The notes under the pieces were generated by a model. The model was given only the letters and a program-made list of their open reading frames with translations. It was not told the origin of the DNA and made no database searches. Below, in pieces: positions 1 through 7,748 of a stretch of 32,989 nt of DNA (positions are counted from its first letter, which is position 1; every line of letters begins with the position of its first letter). Position numbers and translations under genes: made by a program. The stretch lies in the NCBI GenBank assembly GCA_027622655.1, contig JAQBYI010000038.1, positions 1 to 32,989 of the forward strand, read 5' to 3'. Source of the DNA: Gemmatimonadota bacterium. Its GTDB lineage: Bacteria > Gemmatimonadota > Gemmatimonadetes > Gemmatimonadales > Gemmatimonadaceae.

Positions 1-149
1 TGGCGGGATTCACGCTCTAGTATCGAGACACCACCTGATGTTTTTCAACTAGATCTGGGACTTACCCGCGGGGTCAAGCGAAATGTTTGCCGTAGTGTTT
101 GCCGGTCGGTGCGTGCCAATGGCGCTAAATGTGGTCGGTGAACGCCAAA

Positions 150-183
150 GCCGCACTATGAAAACGCCTCTTCATAGTGCGGC
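150..183. terminator. Perfect 13-bp hairpin beside truncated tRNA-Ser
   Basis: Positions 150-162 (GCCGCACTATGAA) pair without mismatch to 171-183 across an 8-nt loop. Read on the minus strand the hairpin lies 5 nt after the tRNA-Ser(GCU) fragment and is followed only by a short TTT, so it could terminate the tRNA transcript. It could equally be part of a recombination site. The structure is certain; the role is inferred. Confidence 0.5.
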
Positions 184-188
184 CCGGT

Positions 189-231
189 CGGTTTAGCAAA
201 CCGCCGCCTTCAGCCTCTCGGCCACGTCTCC
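189..231 (-). pseudogene. Truncated tRNA-Ser(GCU), 5' half only
   Basis: Read on the minus strand from 231, the sequence has a Ser-type acceptor strand (GGAGACG), a class II D-arm (GCC...GGC) and an anticodon arm with loop TTGCTAA; anticodon GCU is at 195-197. The match stops at about nucleotide 42: the expected variable arm, T-arm and the acceptor complement CGTCTCC are absent down to position 1. In their place are a short linker, a perfect hairpin and repeats. tRNA-Ser(GCU) is normally the sole reader of AGC/AGU, so either another intact copy exists or the 3' half lies outside the window. An integration junction or a decayed duplicate are the likeliest explanations. Confidence 0.75.
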
Positions 232-286
232 TGACAATCGTGTTCGGGCTGCAAAATCTAGATGTTGGCGCAACAACGAACAACCA

Positions 287-372
287 CGGAGGGCACAGGA
301 CTCGAACCTGTAAGCGGCTTTCACCGCGGCGGTTTTCAAGACCGCTGCCTTACCAATTAGGACTAGCCCTCC
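287..372 (-). tRNA. tRNA-Ser(UGA)
   Basis: An 86-nt class II tRNA on the minus strand. The acceptor arm GGAGGGC/GCCCTCC pairs fully with discriminator G. The D-stem is GTC/GGC with one G-U pair, the anticodon stem GCGGT/ACCGC holds loop CTTGAAA (anticodon UGA, 336-338), the variable arm is GCGG/CCGC, and the T-arm is ACAGG-TTCGAGT-CCTGT. No CCA is encoded. Anticodon UGA and the 3-bp D-stem fit serine; a tRNA-Sec would need anticodon UCA and a longer D-stem. Confidence 0.93.
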
Positions 373-470
373 AGCTACAGTCGGGAATCTCGCGGACCGT
401 GGCCGTCGGCACAACTTCGCGTTGGAACGCCGCCGGACGATAGCGTGTTTCGTTGGCGTCCCGTACGTTT

Positions 471-899
471 ATGGCGTCGGCGCCACGCGCGGCCCGCGAT
501 GTTCCCGCATTCATCCTCTACGACACAGCTGACGAGGGAATGACTGAACTTCCCGAAAGCGCGAAACCGGCGCTCGATATGCTCAAGAGTGTTGGCGGCG
601 ACGACATGGTTGCCATGCTGATGCGTACGTTCCTTCAGTTCGCCGACGAGCGGGTGGCCAAGCTCGCGGAGGAGTCCGGCCAGGGACGCTGGGAGGAAGT
701 GGCGAGCATCGCGCATGCGATCAAGTCGAGCGCGCGCCAGCTCGGTGCGAACGCCCTTTCCGATGCGTGCGCCGTGACGGAGGAAGCCGGCCGCGCGGGT
801 GACGGAATCCAGGCCGCCGCCGGCGTGACGGCGATTCAGGTCGAATTCGCCGCCGCGCGCGAATGGATGCAGGAACTCGCGTCTAAGGCGTCTTCTTAA
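471..899 (+). CDS. Hpt-domain phosphotransfer protein
   Basis: Short cytoplasmic protein (142 aa from ATG471) resembling histidine-phosphotransfer (Hpt) domains, which relay phosphoryl groups between response-regulator receivers in multistep phosphorelays. The signature is the helix HAIKSSARQLGA, with the phosphorylatable His at codon 714-716. It follows a predicted helical region (ALDMLKSVGGDDMVAMLMRTF) typical of the Hpt four-helix bundle. No kinase or receiver domain is fused and no two-component partner lies nearby, so it is an orphan relay component. The start is uncertain: TTG453, ATG471 and ATG540 are in frame and none has a well-spaced Shine-Dalgarno; the Hpt fold needs only the part after about 560. 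Its 3' end overlaps the convergent DUF2723 gene by 17 nt. Confidence 0.8.
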   Translation: MASAPRAARDVPAFILYDTADEGMTELPESAKPALDMLKSVGGDDMVAMLMRTFLQFADERVAKLAEESGQGRWEEVASIAHAIKSSARQLGANALSDACAVTEEAGRAGDGIQAAAGVTAIQVEFAAAREWMQELASKASS

Positions 900-3198
900 C
901 CGGTACCTGCGTCCGGACCGCCGAGTCACCGATCGGCGCGATGGGCAGCATGCTGGTGTCGGGAGGCGGAACCTGATCGTCCAGGCGAGCAGCGCGAGCC
1001 ACGGCGTATGCGCGGCGCAATGATGCTGCACCTTCGGCCGATTTCCCCTGCGCGCGCTGAACGCTCGACAGGAGATACCCGAGGTTCACGTACAGATACG
1101 GGATGCCCACCGACGGCTGGTCCACCCAGTCGCCCTTGAATACGAGCGACTCCGGGGCCTTGTACTCGTTCCAGAGCGCCTCGGTCCGGGACACGTTCAT
1201 GTAGCCGTCGATCGGAAGGTCCACGATGTTGCCGTCGGTCTTCACACTGTCGGTCATGACGCGGCGCGTCAGCCCTTCGGTAACGAGGTACTCACCGAGA
1301 CCCAGCGTCTCGAACGGATAGCCCGCCGACGTCCGACTGAAGTACACCGGGCGGTTTCCGTCCTTGATCATCTGCAGAACGAGAACGTCGGCTTTCTGCA
1401 GGAAGCCCGCGGGGACGACGGCTCGAATCTTTCCGGCCTCGAATAACTGTGCTTGCGGAAGCTCGTAACCCTCCGGGATCCGGTCCACCTCATCCAGCGA
1501 GAGTGAGAGCGCCGGCCCCGCGGGTCGCGGCCAATCTCTCCCTCTGTATGCCGCAGGCCCCTTGGCGGTGTCGTAGTCTTCGGGCTTCCGGCGCACCATC
1601 TGCCGGGCGTACCAGTCCGTGTTCATCAGCGACGTATTCGCGATGAGCACGTCGCGCCGCACTCCGAGCACTTCCTGCGCGTACCAGAGCGGGAACGTGT
1701 CGTTGTCGCCAACGGTGACGAGAATTCCGTACGGCTCGACAGAGTTCAACAGGTCCGTCGCAAAATCGGCCGTGTCGGTCTCGCCGCGACGTGACGAACT
1801 GCTCCAGTTGGCGAAAAGCGGAATGAAAGCCAACACAAGGATCGGCGAGGTGAGGAGCCAGTTTCGCCGCGAGGGCATTTCCACCGTCGTATCGCCGAGT
1901 TTCTTCGGCTCGGCGCCGAGTACCGCAGCGAGCGATTCCCAGACGTATGTGAATCCGAGCGCCGCCCAAACGCTCCAGGCGGAGAAACTCCAGAGATAGA
2001 AATAGTCGCGGTCGCGAACCTCACGCATCACGGAGTCGCCGAGCTCGACTGCCTGCGATGCCCCGTACTTGAAGTTCAGGTAGTAGATGAGCACGAGCGT
2101 CAGCGTGAACATCAGCGGCCCGAAGAACGTGAAGCTCCGCGGGTCGCGTTTGTAGTGGACCCAGCCTCCAAGCAGGCCAAGCACGAGGAATACCGACGCC
2201 AGCGCACCCTGCAGGCCAGGCCGTTCGCCGTGGGCGTCGCGCACCCACTGCCACTTGAAGTAGTACCACCACATGCCAATCTGAGCCGGGAACGCCTCTG
2301 CAAAAGAGCATGGGTATGTGTTAACCGAGCACGCCTGACGATCGCCCATCTGGGGCTTGCCGTACTGCTCACGGTTGAAGTTGTACATGAACGCGTCCTT
2401 CGTCGCCGTCGAGAAGGTGCATCCCAACCCGATCTCCTCGCGGCAACCGGTCGGTTCACCTTCGTTGACGGCGGGGAAGTAAGCCGCGCGAATGGGCTGC
2501 GTGGCGAACGGCGTGATGCCGAGCAGAAACACGCCAGCGAACGCCGCCATGAGCTTCCAACGCAGAATCGTCTTCGGACGGCGGATGAGCACGGCCAGCG
2601 CGACAGCCGGTGCCGGGAGCAATCCGGCCATGTGCACACCGTACCCGATGCCGAGGATGTACGCGATGATGATGAGCGTCTTGTCCGAGTTGCTGCCGTC
2701 GGGGTCGTCGCACCAGCGGACCGTCAACCACGCTACAATCGCCAACAGAGCCAGCGATACGGTATAGACCTTTTCGTTCACGACCGACTGCGACCAGACC
2801 GTGAACGACGTCGCGCCGATCAACACGGCCAGCGACCCACCCGCGATTCGCATCCAGCGTTCCGTGAACCAGCCCACGAGTACGCGTTCGGTGATGAGGA
2901 ACCACATCCCGGCCGCCGTAGCGCTCGAGAGCGCGGCGAGCAGGTTCACCCGCATCGCTACCGAAGGGGCGATGGGAAGGATGCTGAATACCCGGCCGAC
3001 CAGAACGAACATCGGGTTGCCGGGCGGATGCGGAATCCCAAGCGTGTACGCGGCCGCGATGTACTCGCTCGTGTCCCACATCGCCGTTTCCGGCGCCAGC
3101 GTGATGACGTACAGCACGAGTACGAGCAAGGCCGCGATTGTCGCGGCACCGTAGCTCGGGCGGTAGTCGAGGGAAACGGAGTTGCTGTGTGATGCCAT
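883..3198 (-). CDS. DUF2723 multi-membrane glycosyltransferase-like protein
   Basis: Large polytopic membrane protein (771 aa from ATG3198) of the DUF2723 family (Pfam PF11028). The family is related to GT-C protein O-mannosyltransferases and includes eukaryotic TMEM260. Near the N-terminus, after the first membrane span, are family motifs WDTSEYIAAAYTLG and HPPGNPMF; acidic residues here are expected to be catalytic by analogy with GT-C enzymes. Several hydrophobic spans follow, then a soluble C-terminal half with the family motif VGDNDTFPLWYAQEVLGVRR and NTDWYARQM, ending in a short helical TPR-like stretch. A longer frame opens at 3285, but ATG3198 precedes the family homology and is preferred; its Shine-Dalgarno is weak. 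It is the last gene of the valS-to-purH run. Substrate is unknown. Confidence 0.85.
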   Translation of the reverse strand: MASHSNSVSLDYRPSYGAATIAALLVLVLYVITLAPETAMWDTSEYIAAAYTLGIPHPPGNPMFVLVGRVFSILPIAPSVAMRVNLLAALSSATAAGMWFLITERVLVGWFTERWMRIAGGSLAVLIGATSFTVWSQSVVNEKVYTVSLALLAIVAWLTVRWCDDPDGSNSDKTLIIIAYILGIGYGVHMAGLLPAPAVALAVLIRRPKTILRWKLMAAFAGVFLLGITPFATQPIRAAYFPAVNEGEPTGCREEIGLGCTFSTATKDAFMYNFNREQYGKPQMGDRQACSVNTYPCSFAEAFPAQIGMWWYYFKWQWVRDAHGERPGLQGALASVFLVLGLLGGWVHYKRDPRSFTFFGPLMFTLTLVLIYYLNFKYGASQAVELGDSVMREVRDRDYFYLWSFSAWSVWAALGFTYVWESLAAVLGAEPKKLGDTTVEMPSRRNWLLTSPILVLAFIPLFANWSSSSRRGETDTADFATDLLNSVEPYGILVTVGDNDTFPLWYAQEVLGVRRDVLIANTSLMNTDWYARQMVRRKPEDYDTAKGPAAYRGRDWPRPAGPALSLSLDEVDRIPEGYELPQAQLFEAGKIRAVVPAGFLQKADVLVLQMIKDGNRPVYFSRTSAGYPFETLGLGEYLVTEGLTRRVMTDSVKTDGNIVDLPIDGYMNVSRTEALWNEYKAPESLVFKGDWVDQPSVGIPYLYVNLGYLLSSVQRAQGKSAEGAASLRRAYAVARAARLDDQVPPPDTSMLPIAPIGDSAVRTQVPVKKTP

Positions 3199-3310
3199 CT
3201 GGTTCTGTACGGTCCGAGGGTGAATAATCCTACAATGTCGCGCCGTGGCAGCCCCTCGCGAAAGCGGCTTGAGCACTACCGGCACGTCTACAATGTCCGC
3301 GAGGCGTCCG

Positions 3311-3357
3311 TCCCGGGTATCCCCGGGTATCCCCGGGTATTCCTGGGTATTCCCGGG
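3311..3357. repeat. 10-bp tandem array, CCCGGGTAT units
   Basis: Four consecutive 10-bp units (tcccgggtat, ccccgggtat twice, tcctgggtat) plus a partial fifth lie between the end of purH and the start of the DUF2723 gene. Each unit except the fourth contains the palindrome CCCGGG. The period is about one helical turn. No gene is visible in 3199-3378 beyond this array and a 10-bp direct repeat, CTACAATGTC, at 3230 and 3288. Confidence 0.9.
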
Positions 3358-3378
3358 CGCCCGGCACTGGGATGCAGC

Positions 3379-4941
3379 CTAGTGGCGAAAGGTTCGACGG
3401 CCGGTGAACGCCATGGCAATCCCATGCTCGTCGGCGGCGGCAATGACCTCAGCGTCGCGCACCGATCCTCCGGGCTGGACGATGGCCTTCACTCCGGCGG
3501 TAGCAGCATGGTCAACACCGTCGCGGAACGGAAAGAAGGCGTCCGAGCCGAGGGCACACCCCGCCGTGTCATGGCCGGCGGACTTGGCCTTGTGGGCGGC
3601 AAGAAATGACGCATCCACCCGTGACATCTGGCCCGCCCCAATGCCGATCGTTGCGCCGTCGCGCGCGAGCACGATGGCGTTCGATTTGACGCCGGCTACT
3701 GCACGCCATGCAAACAGGAGATCCTTGCGCTCGGCCGCCGTCGGTGCGCGGCGTGTCACGACGTTCCACGTGGTGTCGTCGAGCCGTGCCGACGGGCGGT
3801 CCTGCACTAGGACACCACCGCGAACGCGCTTGAGGTCGGTCGCCACATATGGGCCCGGTCGTCCGACGAGCACGCGGAGATTCTTCTTGCTGCCCAGCGT
3901 TGCGAGGGCGCTGGGCGAGAACTCTGGCGCGACCACGCATTCAACGAAGAGTGCCGCAACCAACTCGGCGGCCGCGTCGTCCACCGGCGCCGAGAAGGCG
4001 ATGACCGAGCCAAACGCGCTCACCGGATCGCACGCGAGCGCCTTGCGGTACGCATCTGCCGGGGTTGCGCCCGTGGCGAGGCCGCAAGGCGTCGTGTGCT
4101 TTACGATCGCGCATGCGCATTCATCGCCGAACGGGTCGAGTGCGAGCAACGCGCCTTCGAGGTCGAGGAGGTTGTTGAACGACAACTCCTTGCCACCATG
4201 CTGCACGAGTGCCGACAGGCCGGCTCCGGGCCCTTCGATGTAGAACGCCGCTTTCTGTTCTGGGTTCTCGCCGTACCGAAGCAGCTGCTTGCGCGCGAAT
4301 GACAGCGCCAGCTGTTCCGGGAACTGGTCTTCTCGCTGCGTGGCAAACCACGCGGCGATCGCCGCGTCATACGCCGCTGTATGCGCGTACACCTTGGCGG
4401 CCAGTTCGCGTCGGAGGTCGGCGATATCGGCCGGGGCGGACGCGGTCGCGTCGGCAGTCTCACCAATCCCGTCGAGTCCGGCGAGCACACGCGGGTAGTC
4501 TGCAGGATCGACGACGACGGTCACGGAAGCGAAATTCTTCGCGGCCGAACGGAGCATCGAGGGTCCGCCTATATCGATCTGCTCGATCACGTCCTGCGGA
4601 GCAACGCCAGGTTTCCGCGCGGTTTCGCGAAACGGGTACAAATTCACGCAGACAACGTCGATCGGCTCGATGTCGTGCGCCTCGATCGCGTCGAGATGCG
4701 CGGGAATATCCCGGCGCGCGAGCAAGCCGCCGTGCACGGCCGGATGCAACGTCTTGACGCGCCCGTCCAGCATTTCCGGGAAATGCGTGATGTCGCTGAT
4801 GTCGCGGCATGAAAGGCCGGCTTCGCGCAGTACGCGGGCCGTTCCGCCGGTGGAAACGAGGTCGAACCCGCGCTGAGCGAGTCCGCTGGCGAACTCAGTG
4901 AGGCCGGTCTTGTCTGAAACGGAAAGGAGCGCGCGCGGCAT
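3379..4941 (-). CDS. purH: Bifunctional AICAR transformylase / IMP cyclohydrolase
   Basis: Catalyses the last two steps of de novo purine synthesis in the cytoplasm: 10-formyl-THF-dependent formylation of AICAR to FAICAR, then cyclisation to IMP. The 520-aa length is normal. The N-terminal IMP cyclohydrolase (MGS-like) domain has VSTGGTARVL (29-38) and KTLHPAVHGGLLARRD (63-78). The transformylase domain has RYGENPEQ (222-229), the Lys-His motif KHTTPCG (281-287), SNAIVLARDG, GAGQMSRVD, SDAFFPFRDG and a C-terminal QPGGSVRD...FTGRRTFRH. KHTTPCG has Thr where many homologues have Asn. purN lies 59 bp upstream on the same strand, so glyA (C1 donor), purN and purH in this window share folate chemistry. 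No PurR or riboswitch site was recognised. Confidence 0.98.
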   Translation of the reverse strand: MPRALLSVSDKTGLTEFASGLAQRGFDLVSTGGTARVLREAGLSCRDISDITHFPEMLDGRVKTLHPAVHGGLLARRDIPAHLDAIEAHDIEPIDVVCVNLYPFRETARKPGVAPQDVIEQIDIGGPSMLRSAAKNFASVTVVVDPADYPRVLAGLDGIGETADATASAPADIADLRRELAAKVYAHTAAYDAAIAAWFATQREDQFPEQLALSFARKQLLRYGENPEQKAAFYIEGPGAGLSALVQHGGKELSFNNLLDLEGALLALDPFGDECACAIVKHTTPCGLATGATPADAYRKALACDPVSAFGSVIAFSAPVDDAAAELVAALFVECVVAPEFSPSALATLGSKKNLRVLVGRPGPYVATDLKRVRGGVLVQDRPSARLDDTTWNVVTRRAPTAAERKDLLFAWRAVAGVKSNAIVLARDGATIGIGAGQMSRVDASFLAAHKAKSAGHDTAGCALGSDAFFPFRDGVDHAATAGVKAIVQPGGSVRDAEVIAAADEHGIAMAFTGRRTFRH

Positions 4942-5000
4942 CTCGGATCGGTGAGGGAAACGTGGAGATAAGGGAATATGGCTCCACGTCCACGGTCATA

Positions 5001-5669
5001 TCACCCCGCGAGACGGATCGTCACGCCGCTCGGTGGGCCGGCGAAGAGTGGCGCGGCGTTGGCGCCAACCAGCAGCGCTCCAGACGATCCGAGCGCGATT
5101 ATACCAACCGACAGCGCGTGCACGGCCCTTGGGAGTACGAAGTGCTCGGCGACGAGCACGCGTGCTGCGAGCGTTTCCGCAGTGTCGTCCGGTGCGACCG
5201 GGACGTGTGCCCGCACGATCGGGGCACCCCGGTCGTAGCGGGAGTCGACGAAGTGCACGGTGGCGCCTGACTCGGCGTCGCCGGCGGCCAGCACGGCTCG
5301 ATGCACGCGCGCGCCGTACAGACCTTCGCCTCCGTGGGCCGGAAGCAGCGCCGGATGGACGTTGACGATCGCACCCGCGTACCGAACCGTCACGTGCATC
5401 GGGACGAGCTTGAGGTAGCCCGCGAGCACGACCATATGGGTGTCGTGCCCCTCGAGGCGGGCTGAGAGCGCCGCGCCGTCGTACACGTCGGGGATTACTT
5501 CGGCGGCAATGCCTGCATCGCGGGCTCTGATCAACGCACCTGCATCGGCACGGTCGCTGAGGACTACACGTACTTGAGCCGGCGCGGGATCGGGCAAAGA
5601 TGCCAGGTAAGAGAGCAGCGCGCCGAGATTGGAGCCGCCGCCGGATGCGATGACGGCGACATTCTTCAC
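5001..5669 (-). CDS. purN: Phosphoribosylglycinamide formyltransferase
   Basis: Transfers the formyl group of 10-formyl-THF to GAR in step three of purine synthesis. Visible motifs are ASGGGSNLGALL near the N-terminus (phosphate-binding loop), LAGYLKLVP, NVHPALLPAHGG with the catalytic Asn and His, GATVHFVD and the Asp-containing YDRGAPI. GTG5669 is chosen as start because GGGGGG lies just upstream and the family begins with this VAVIASG strand; it gives 222 aa, close to the usual 200 or so. A longer frame to 5885 reads Arg-rich sequence overlapping the gmhB-like gene and is not credible. The C-terminal 20 or so residues are an Ala/Gly-rich tail. It precedes purH in the same operon. Confidence 0.95.
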   Translation of the reverse strand: MKNVAVIASGGGSNLGALLSYLASLPDPAPAQVRVVLSDRADAGALIRARDAGIAAEVIPDVYDGAALSARLEGHDTHMVVLAGYLKLVPMHVTVRYAGAIVNVHPALLPAHGGEGLYGARVHRAVLAAGDAESGATVHFVDSRYDRGAPIVRAHVPVAPDDTAETLAARVLVAEHFVLPRAVHALSVGIIALGSSGALLVGANAAPLFAGPPSGVTIRLAG

Positions 5670-5718
5670 GAGCCCCCCATGCAGAGACCGCTCGGCAGTA
5701 CCCGCGCTGACGGCGCCG

Positions 5719-6273
5719 TCATAGGTTGGCGATAGCCGTATCGATTGCCGCCTGCAGTGAGGTCGCGACGGTGGCCTCGGCGTGCGCGCGTTCGATATCC
5801 TCTGCCGGCGTGGCTGCGGACGGTACGAGGATGCCGCGCGCGCCGTAGTGTGCAGCCGGAGCGACGTCGCGCCAACGGTCACCAATGAAGCTCGATGCGT
5901 CCGCGTCGATCCCGTGTTCCGCGATGGCCTGGTCGAACAGGGCCAGCCCCGGTTTTCGGCAGTCGCAGGGCCCCGTGAAATCGGGATGGTGTGGGCAGTA
6001 GTACTCGGCGTCCACGAACGCCCCGAACTCGGCGAGCAGCTGGTGCATTCGCTTTCGTACCGACTCGTACTGCTCGAGCGTGATCAGTCCGCGGGCGATG
6101 CCCGATTGGTTGGTCACGACGACCACGGCCACCTGTACGTTGTGGGCCGAACGAAGTGCGCTCGCGGCGCCCGGAAGGAGCTCAACGGCGTCGGGGTCGC
6201 TCGGATAGCCGGTGTCGCGGATCAGCGTGCCGTCGCGGTCGATGAAGATGGCTCGTCGGGCTTCGCGCAGCAT
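5719..6273 (-). CDS. HAD phosphatase, GmhB-like (heptose bisphosphatase)
   Basis: HAD-superfamily hydrolase of the histidinol-phosphatase/GmhB group, which removes the 7-phosphate from D-glycero-D-manno-heptose 1,7-bisphosphate for LPS core or S-layer glycan. Visible: motif I FIDRDGTLI (Asp12, Asp14), motif II VTNQSG, zinc-site residues in CPHHPDF...CDCRKP (Cys93, His95, Cys103, Cys105) and motif IV GDRWRD (Asp132, Asp136). The 184 aa from ATG6273 is the normal length. An in-frame ATG at 6387 overlaps the selA stop as ATGA and has AAGG upstream; it would add 38 residues rich in Gly, Pro and Ser, in which a 12-bp repeat (6335 and 6374) encodes IEES twice. Coupling to selA would favour the long form; family alignment favours the short one. 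The exact sugar substrate is unproven. Confidence 0.85.
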   Translation of the reverse strand: MLREARRAIFIDRDGTLIRDTGYPSDPDAVELLPGAASALRSAHNVQVAVVVVTNQSGIARGLITLEQYESVRKRMHQLLAEFGAFVDAEYYCPHHPDFTGPCDCRKPGLALFDQAIAEHGIDADASSFIGDRWRDVAPAAHYGARGILVPSAATPAEDIERAHAEATVATSLQAAIDTAIANL

Positions 6274-6383
6274 ATCGCCACGTACTGCTGAGCGCACGAC
6301 CGAAACACGACGGCTGCGGCTCGGCCCGCTCGGAGATTCTTCGATCGGCCCTCGACCCGGAGGCCCGCCGTGGGATTCTTCGA

Positions 6384-7748
6384 TCATACGGCGAGCACCT
6401 TCACCGAACTGGCGACGAGCAGTTCGTCGTGCAGCGGCGGAACGGTGCGGATGTCGAGCACGAGATGCGACTCTACGATGCGGCCGACGACCGGAACCGC
6501 GGCTCCATGCAGCCGGGCGTTGGCATCCGGCGCAGAGATCCCGTCGAGCCGGACTGCGGCCGAGGGAATACGTGCGCCCGGGAACGCACCGCCTCCGACT
6601 GTCGCGTCGCTTTCGACGACGGTGCATGCGGTTCCGCCGTCACGCATCGCAAGGGCAATTGCTTCGGCGCGCGTGCGAACCGAGTCGACCGAATCGGTCA
6701 GCATGCGGAGCACGGGAATTTCACGGACGGCTACGTCCGCATCGCGGTACAGCTCCAGCGTCGCCTCGAGCGCGGCGAGCGTCATCTTGTCGACGCGCAA
6801 AGCCCGGGCGAGCGGGTTGGCGCGCATCGCACCGACGCTCTCGGCACTTCCGAGCACGATTCCCGCCTGGGGGCCGCCGAGCAGCTTGTCTCCACTCATC
6901 AGCACCAACGTAGCCCCGTCGCGGACGGCGTGGCGCGCCGTCGGTTCGCCGCGGAGCCCCCACGGTGAAAGGTCGGCCATCAGACCGCTGCCAAAGTCGT
7001 GCACCAGTGCCACACCGGCCTCTGCCGCGAGCTTCGCCAGTTCAGCGGGCGATACGGACGCGACGAATCCCTCAAGCACGAAGTTGCTGCGGTGCACCGA
7101 AACGATTGCGGCCGTATTTGGGCCGACGGCTGTGCGATAGTCCGCAGCGTGCGTGCGATTAGTCGTTCCGACTTCCACAAGAGACGCGCCGCTGCGGGCC
7201 ATGATGTCGGGCACGCGCAAACTGCCGCCGATCTCGACGAGTTCGCCACGCGAGATGACGGCTTCACGGCCGTCGGCGATAGTATTGAGCGTCAGGACCA
7301 GCGCGGCGGCGCAGTTATTCACGATCATCGCGTCAGCGGCGCCTGTGAGTTCGCACAGAAGTCGAGCGCAATGCTGATGACGCGAGCCGCGCGCTCCGCG
7401 CACCACATCGTATTCGAGGTTCGAGTAGCCGGCTGCGACGTCGCGTACGGCTGCGAGCGCCTGAGCCGCGAGCGGGGCGCGCCCGAGGTTCGTGTGGAGC
7501 ACCACTCCGGTGGCATTGATCACGGGGCGCAGCGAGCGCACGAGTGCGCGTTCAACCTCTGCGGCAATCGCGGCAACCCATGCCTCGTCTGAATCGGGCG
7601 TATCTGTCGACTCGCGCCGCGCGGCCTCGACGGCACGGCGCACCGAGTCCGCCACCAGGTCGCGTGGCGCGCGCGCTGTGAGTTCGCGAACGCCGCTCAA
7701 CTCGAGCAGTGTTCCGATCGCCGGCAGGCGGCGACGGACATCTGTCAT
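6384..7748 (-). CDS. selA: L-seryl-tRNA(Sec) selenium transferase
   Basis: PLP enzyme that converts Ser-tRNA(Sec) to Sec-tRNA(Sec) using selenophosphate, for selenocysteine insertion at UGA. The 454 aa match full-length SelA: an N-terminal helical tRNA-binding domain, then INATGVVLHTNLGRAPL (77-93), NNCAAAL (144-150), EIGGSLRVPDIM, HDFGSG and the PLP-lysine motif SGDKLLGGPQAG with Lys288. The start codon shares a base with the upstream lipoprotein stop (TGATG), and the stop overlaps a possible gmhB-like start, indicating translational coupling. selB, selD and selC are not in the window, and the nearby tRNA-Ser(UGA) is not tRNA-Sec. The catalytic Lys and surrounding motifs make a decayed copy unlikely. 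Confidence 0.95.
   Translation of the reverse strand: MTDVRRRLPAIGTLLELSGVRELTARAPRDLVADSVRRAVEAARRESTDTPDSDEAWVAAIAAEVERALVRSLRPVINATGVVLHTNLGRAPLAAQALAAVRDVAAGYSNLEYDVVRGARGSRHQHCARLLCELTGAADAMIVNNCAAALVLTLNTIADGREAVISRGELVEIGGSLRVPDIMARSGASLVEVGTTNRTHAADYRTAVGPNTAAIVSVHRSNFVLEGFVASVSPAELAKLAAEAGVALVHDFGSGLMADLSPWGLRGEPTARHAVRDGATLVLMSGDKLLGGPQAGIVLGSAESVGAMRANPLARALRVDKMTLAALEATLELYRDADVAVREIPVLRMLTDSVDSVRTRAEAIALAMRDGGTACTVVESDATVGGGAFPGARIPSAAVRLDGISAPDANARLHGAAVPVVGRIVESHLVLDIRTVPPLHDELLVASSVKVLAV

Noticed and set aside
189-286. Circularly permuted tRNA-Ser(GCU)
   Set aside because: A permuted gene would have the 3' half upstream, at 232-286; that stretch holds no T-arm or CGTCTCC.
287-372. 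tRNA-Sec, suggested by UGA and by selA nearby
   Set aside because: UGA here is the anticodon, not the codon read. tRNA-Sec needs anticodon UCA and a longer D-stem and acceptor; this is tRNA-Ser(UGA).
2155-3192. Long open frame (345 codons) on the plus strand
   Set aside because: It is antisense to the well-supported DUF2723 gene, is rich in Arg, and shows no recognisable motif; it is a by-product of high GC codon bias.
3311-3357. CRISPR-like array
   Set aside because: Units are 10 bp with no spacers and no cas gene is near.
3220-3609. 129-codon plus-strand frame across the 10-bp array
   Set aside because: It runs antisense into purH and its low-complexity part is just the translated repeat.
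5670-5885. N-terminal extension of PurN to 294 aa
   Set aside because: The extra 72 residues are Arg-rich, overlap the gmhB-like gene, and have no family homology; a GTG with GGGGGG upstream fits the known N-terminus.
6388-6627. Further extension of the gmhB-like protein into selA
   Set aside because: The added sequence is an Arg-rich out-of-frame reading of selA.
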